From the NCBI GenBank assembly GCA_017995875.1, contig JAGOIB010000040.1, positions 1 through 15,483 on the forward strand: a stretch of DNA of 15,483 nt, given 5' to 3'. Below the pieces are notes generated by a model. The model did not search any database. It saw nothing but the letters and a program-made list of their open reading frames with translations, and was not told the DNA's origin. The DNA is from Saprospiraceae bacterium. GTDB taxonomy: Bacteria > Bacteroidota > Bacteroidia > Chitinophagales > Saprospiraceae. Shown one piece after another: positions 14,217 through 15,483 of the stretch. Positions within the stretch are counted from its first letter, which is position 1; the number at the start of each line of letters is the position of its first letter. Both the position numbers and the translations under genes were made by a program.

Positions 14217-15483
14217 CAAAAGAAAAGAACAAGATAACTTCGATCCCTGCAGGTAAACAAAAGCCTGGTGCAAGTGATGCAAATTCCTGGAAAAGTATAC
14301 TGGAAAGAGCCTTCCGTTTAATGAGTACAGCCAAAGCCATGACTGATCTTTACGAAGCCAACTTTAAGGAAGTGGCTAAATATGTTCATGCTACATCAAG
14401 AGGCCATGAAGCTGTACAGATCGCATTGGGAATGCAACTGACACCTGATGATTGGTTATCTGCCTATTACCGGGATGATTCGATTTTACTTTCTATTGGT
14501 TTACGCCCTTATGATCTGATGCTCCAGTTAATGGCAAAAAAGGATGATCCCTTTTCCGGAGGCAGAGCTTATTATTGTCATCCTGCGTTGAAGGATGATG
14601 ACAAGCCAAAGATTCCGCATCAATCATCTGCAACGGGCATGCAAGCTATACCAACAACGGGTGTGGCAATGGGGATTGCCTATCAGGAGCATCGAAAAAT
14701 TGGAAAGTGGAAGCAACCACCTGTTGTGGTCTGTTCTTTTGGGGATGCTTCAGTTACCGAAGGTGAAGTTGCAGAGGCTTTTCAGATGGCAGCTCTAAAG
14801 CAACTCCCTATCCTTTATCTGGTGCAGGACAACGATTGGGATATCTCTGCGAATGCAAAAGAAACGCGTGCGATGAATGCTGCAGAATATGCCAAGGGTT
14901 TTAAAGGTATTGAGACCAGGAGTATTGATGGCACAGATTTCAAACTTTGTTATGATACAATCCGCGAAGTGATTGACCTGATACGCAAAGAACGAAGGCC
15001 ATTTCTTGTTCATGCAAAGGTGCCGCTTCTCAATCATCATACATCTGGAGTACGGATGGAATGGTACAGGGATGACCTGGAAGAGGACAAACAACAGGAT
15101 CCATTTCCCAAACTTCGGAAGTTGATGCTGACGGAGGGATGGTCTGCTTTGGAATTAAAGCGATTTGAAGATACGTCCATTGAAAATGTTGCAGTTGATT
15201 TTGCTAAGGCACGCTCAGCTGCCAATCCGGCACCTGCAGATTTATATACCCATGCTTTTGCACCTACTCCAATTACAACCGAAGTTGGGACAAGACAACC
15301 TGAAGGTGCTGAAGTAAAAGTGATGGTGGACAGTGCCTTGATAGCAATCGAAGAGCTGATGCACAAACATCCGGAGTGCTTGCTTTATGGCCAGGATGTT
15401 GGCAGCCGCTTAGGTGGCGTGTTCAGGGAAGCCGCAACACTCGCCCAAAAATTTGGAGACGACCGTGTATTTAATACACCGAT
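14213..15483 (+). CDS. 2-oxoacid dehydrogenase E1, alpha and beta parts fused (3' end missing)
   Basis: The reading frame runs open from the ATG at 14213 to the right edge (423 codons). It encodes the thiamine-diphosphate-dependent E1 subunit, probably of the branched-chain 2-oxoacid or pyruvate type, which decarboxylates the 2-oxoacid and passes the acyl group to E2. The alpha part (about 28-345) has YRDDSILL, the ThDP/Mg segment FGDASVTEGE (176-185) and QDNDWDIS (205-212). A linker at about 340-365 leads to the start of the beta part: VKVMVDSALIAIEELMHKHP, then LLYGQDVGSRLGGVFREAATLAQKFGDDRVFNTP (390-423). Such single-chain alpha-beta E1 proteins are common in Bacteroidota. The usual GDG is GDA here and the NN pair is DN, with the likely metal-binding N207 kept. 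Substrate cannot be settled from this fragment. No E2 or E3 gene is in view. Confidence 0.93.
   Translation, partial: MAKEKNKITSIPAGKQKPGASDANSWKSILERAFRLMSTAKAMTDLYEANFKEVAKYVHATSRGHEAVQIALGMQLTPDDWLSAYYRDDSILLSIGLRPYDLMLQLMAKKDDPFSGGRAYYCHPALKDDDKPKIPHQSSATGMQAIPTTGVAMGIAYQEHRKIGKWKQPPVVVCSFGDASVTEGEVAEAFQMAALKQLPILYLVQDNDWDISANAKETRAMNAAEYAKGFKGIETRSIDGTDFKLCYDTIREVIDLIRKERRPFLVHAKVPLLNHHTSGVRMEWYRDDLEEDKQQDPFPKLRKLMLTEGWSALELKRFEDTSIENVAVDFAKARSAANPAPADLYTHAFAPTPITTEVGTRQPEGAEVKVMVDSALIAIEELMHKHPECLLYGQDVGSRLGGVFREAATLAQKFGDDRVFNTP

Noticed and set aside
1..15483. Insertion sequences, toxin-antitoxin or defence systems
   Set aside because: No transposase, terminal inverted repeats, toxin or defence domains could be recognised in any of the reading frames.

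Overview
The window is a stretch of ordinary bacterial chromosome with eleven intact or near-intact protein genes, one protein gene cut by the right edge, and one tRNA-His. Several independent signs point to Bacteroidota, probably near Saprospiraceae or Cytophagales: promoter elements matching the Bacteroidota -7 consensus TAnnTTTG just upstream of genes, two proteins ending in type IX secretion (T9SS) sorting domains, a sigma-70/FecR pair, lipoproteins with short lipobox signal peptides, no clear Shine-Dalgarno sites, and an E1 dehydrogenase with alpha and beta parts joined in one chain. The phylum is well supported; the family is inference.

Left part (1-3750): a short heptamer repeat at the edge runs into the 3' end of a thioredoxin-reductase-like ferredoxin-NADP reductase gene (minus strand). 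Next come a FecR-type anti-sigma factor and its ECF sigma factor (minus strand, sigma first), with no TonB receptor or SusD gene after them. Head to head with the sigma gene is a small lipoprotein of unknown function, followed by tRNA-His with its own promoter and a clear hairpin terminator.

Middle part (3748-7655): folC (minus) is divergent from an M28-family zinc aminopeptidase lipoprotein (plus), which converges on a tandem universal stress protein gene (minus).

Right-middle part (7820-12592): a five-heme c-type cytochrome (plus) and a 950-residue FG-GAP propeller/ASPIC-UnbV/Ig-like protein (minus) converge, and their stop codons overlap by six bases. Both carry T9SS C-terminal sorting domains, so both products should be delivered to the cell surface or outside. 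This pair is the most distinctive content of the window.

Right part (12722-15483): a class I SAM-dependent methyltransferase (plus), an unrecognised 183-residue protein (minus), and a partial fused alpha/beta E1 subunit of a 2-oxoacid dehydrogenase (plus). The E1 promoter region holds two TGATCA palindromes 31 bp apart, flanking a perfect -7 element and forming a 9-bp inverted repeat that covers the start codon.

There is no sign of a mobile element, CRISPR array, integrase or defence island, and no gene-free stretch longer than about 165 bases. I do not see a complete undescribed system. The observations worth following are the surface cytochrome/propeller pair, the sigma/FecR pair lacking a transporter but facing a lipoprotein, the E1 operator-like repeat, and the very short predicted 5' leaders.
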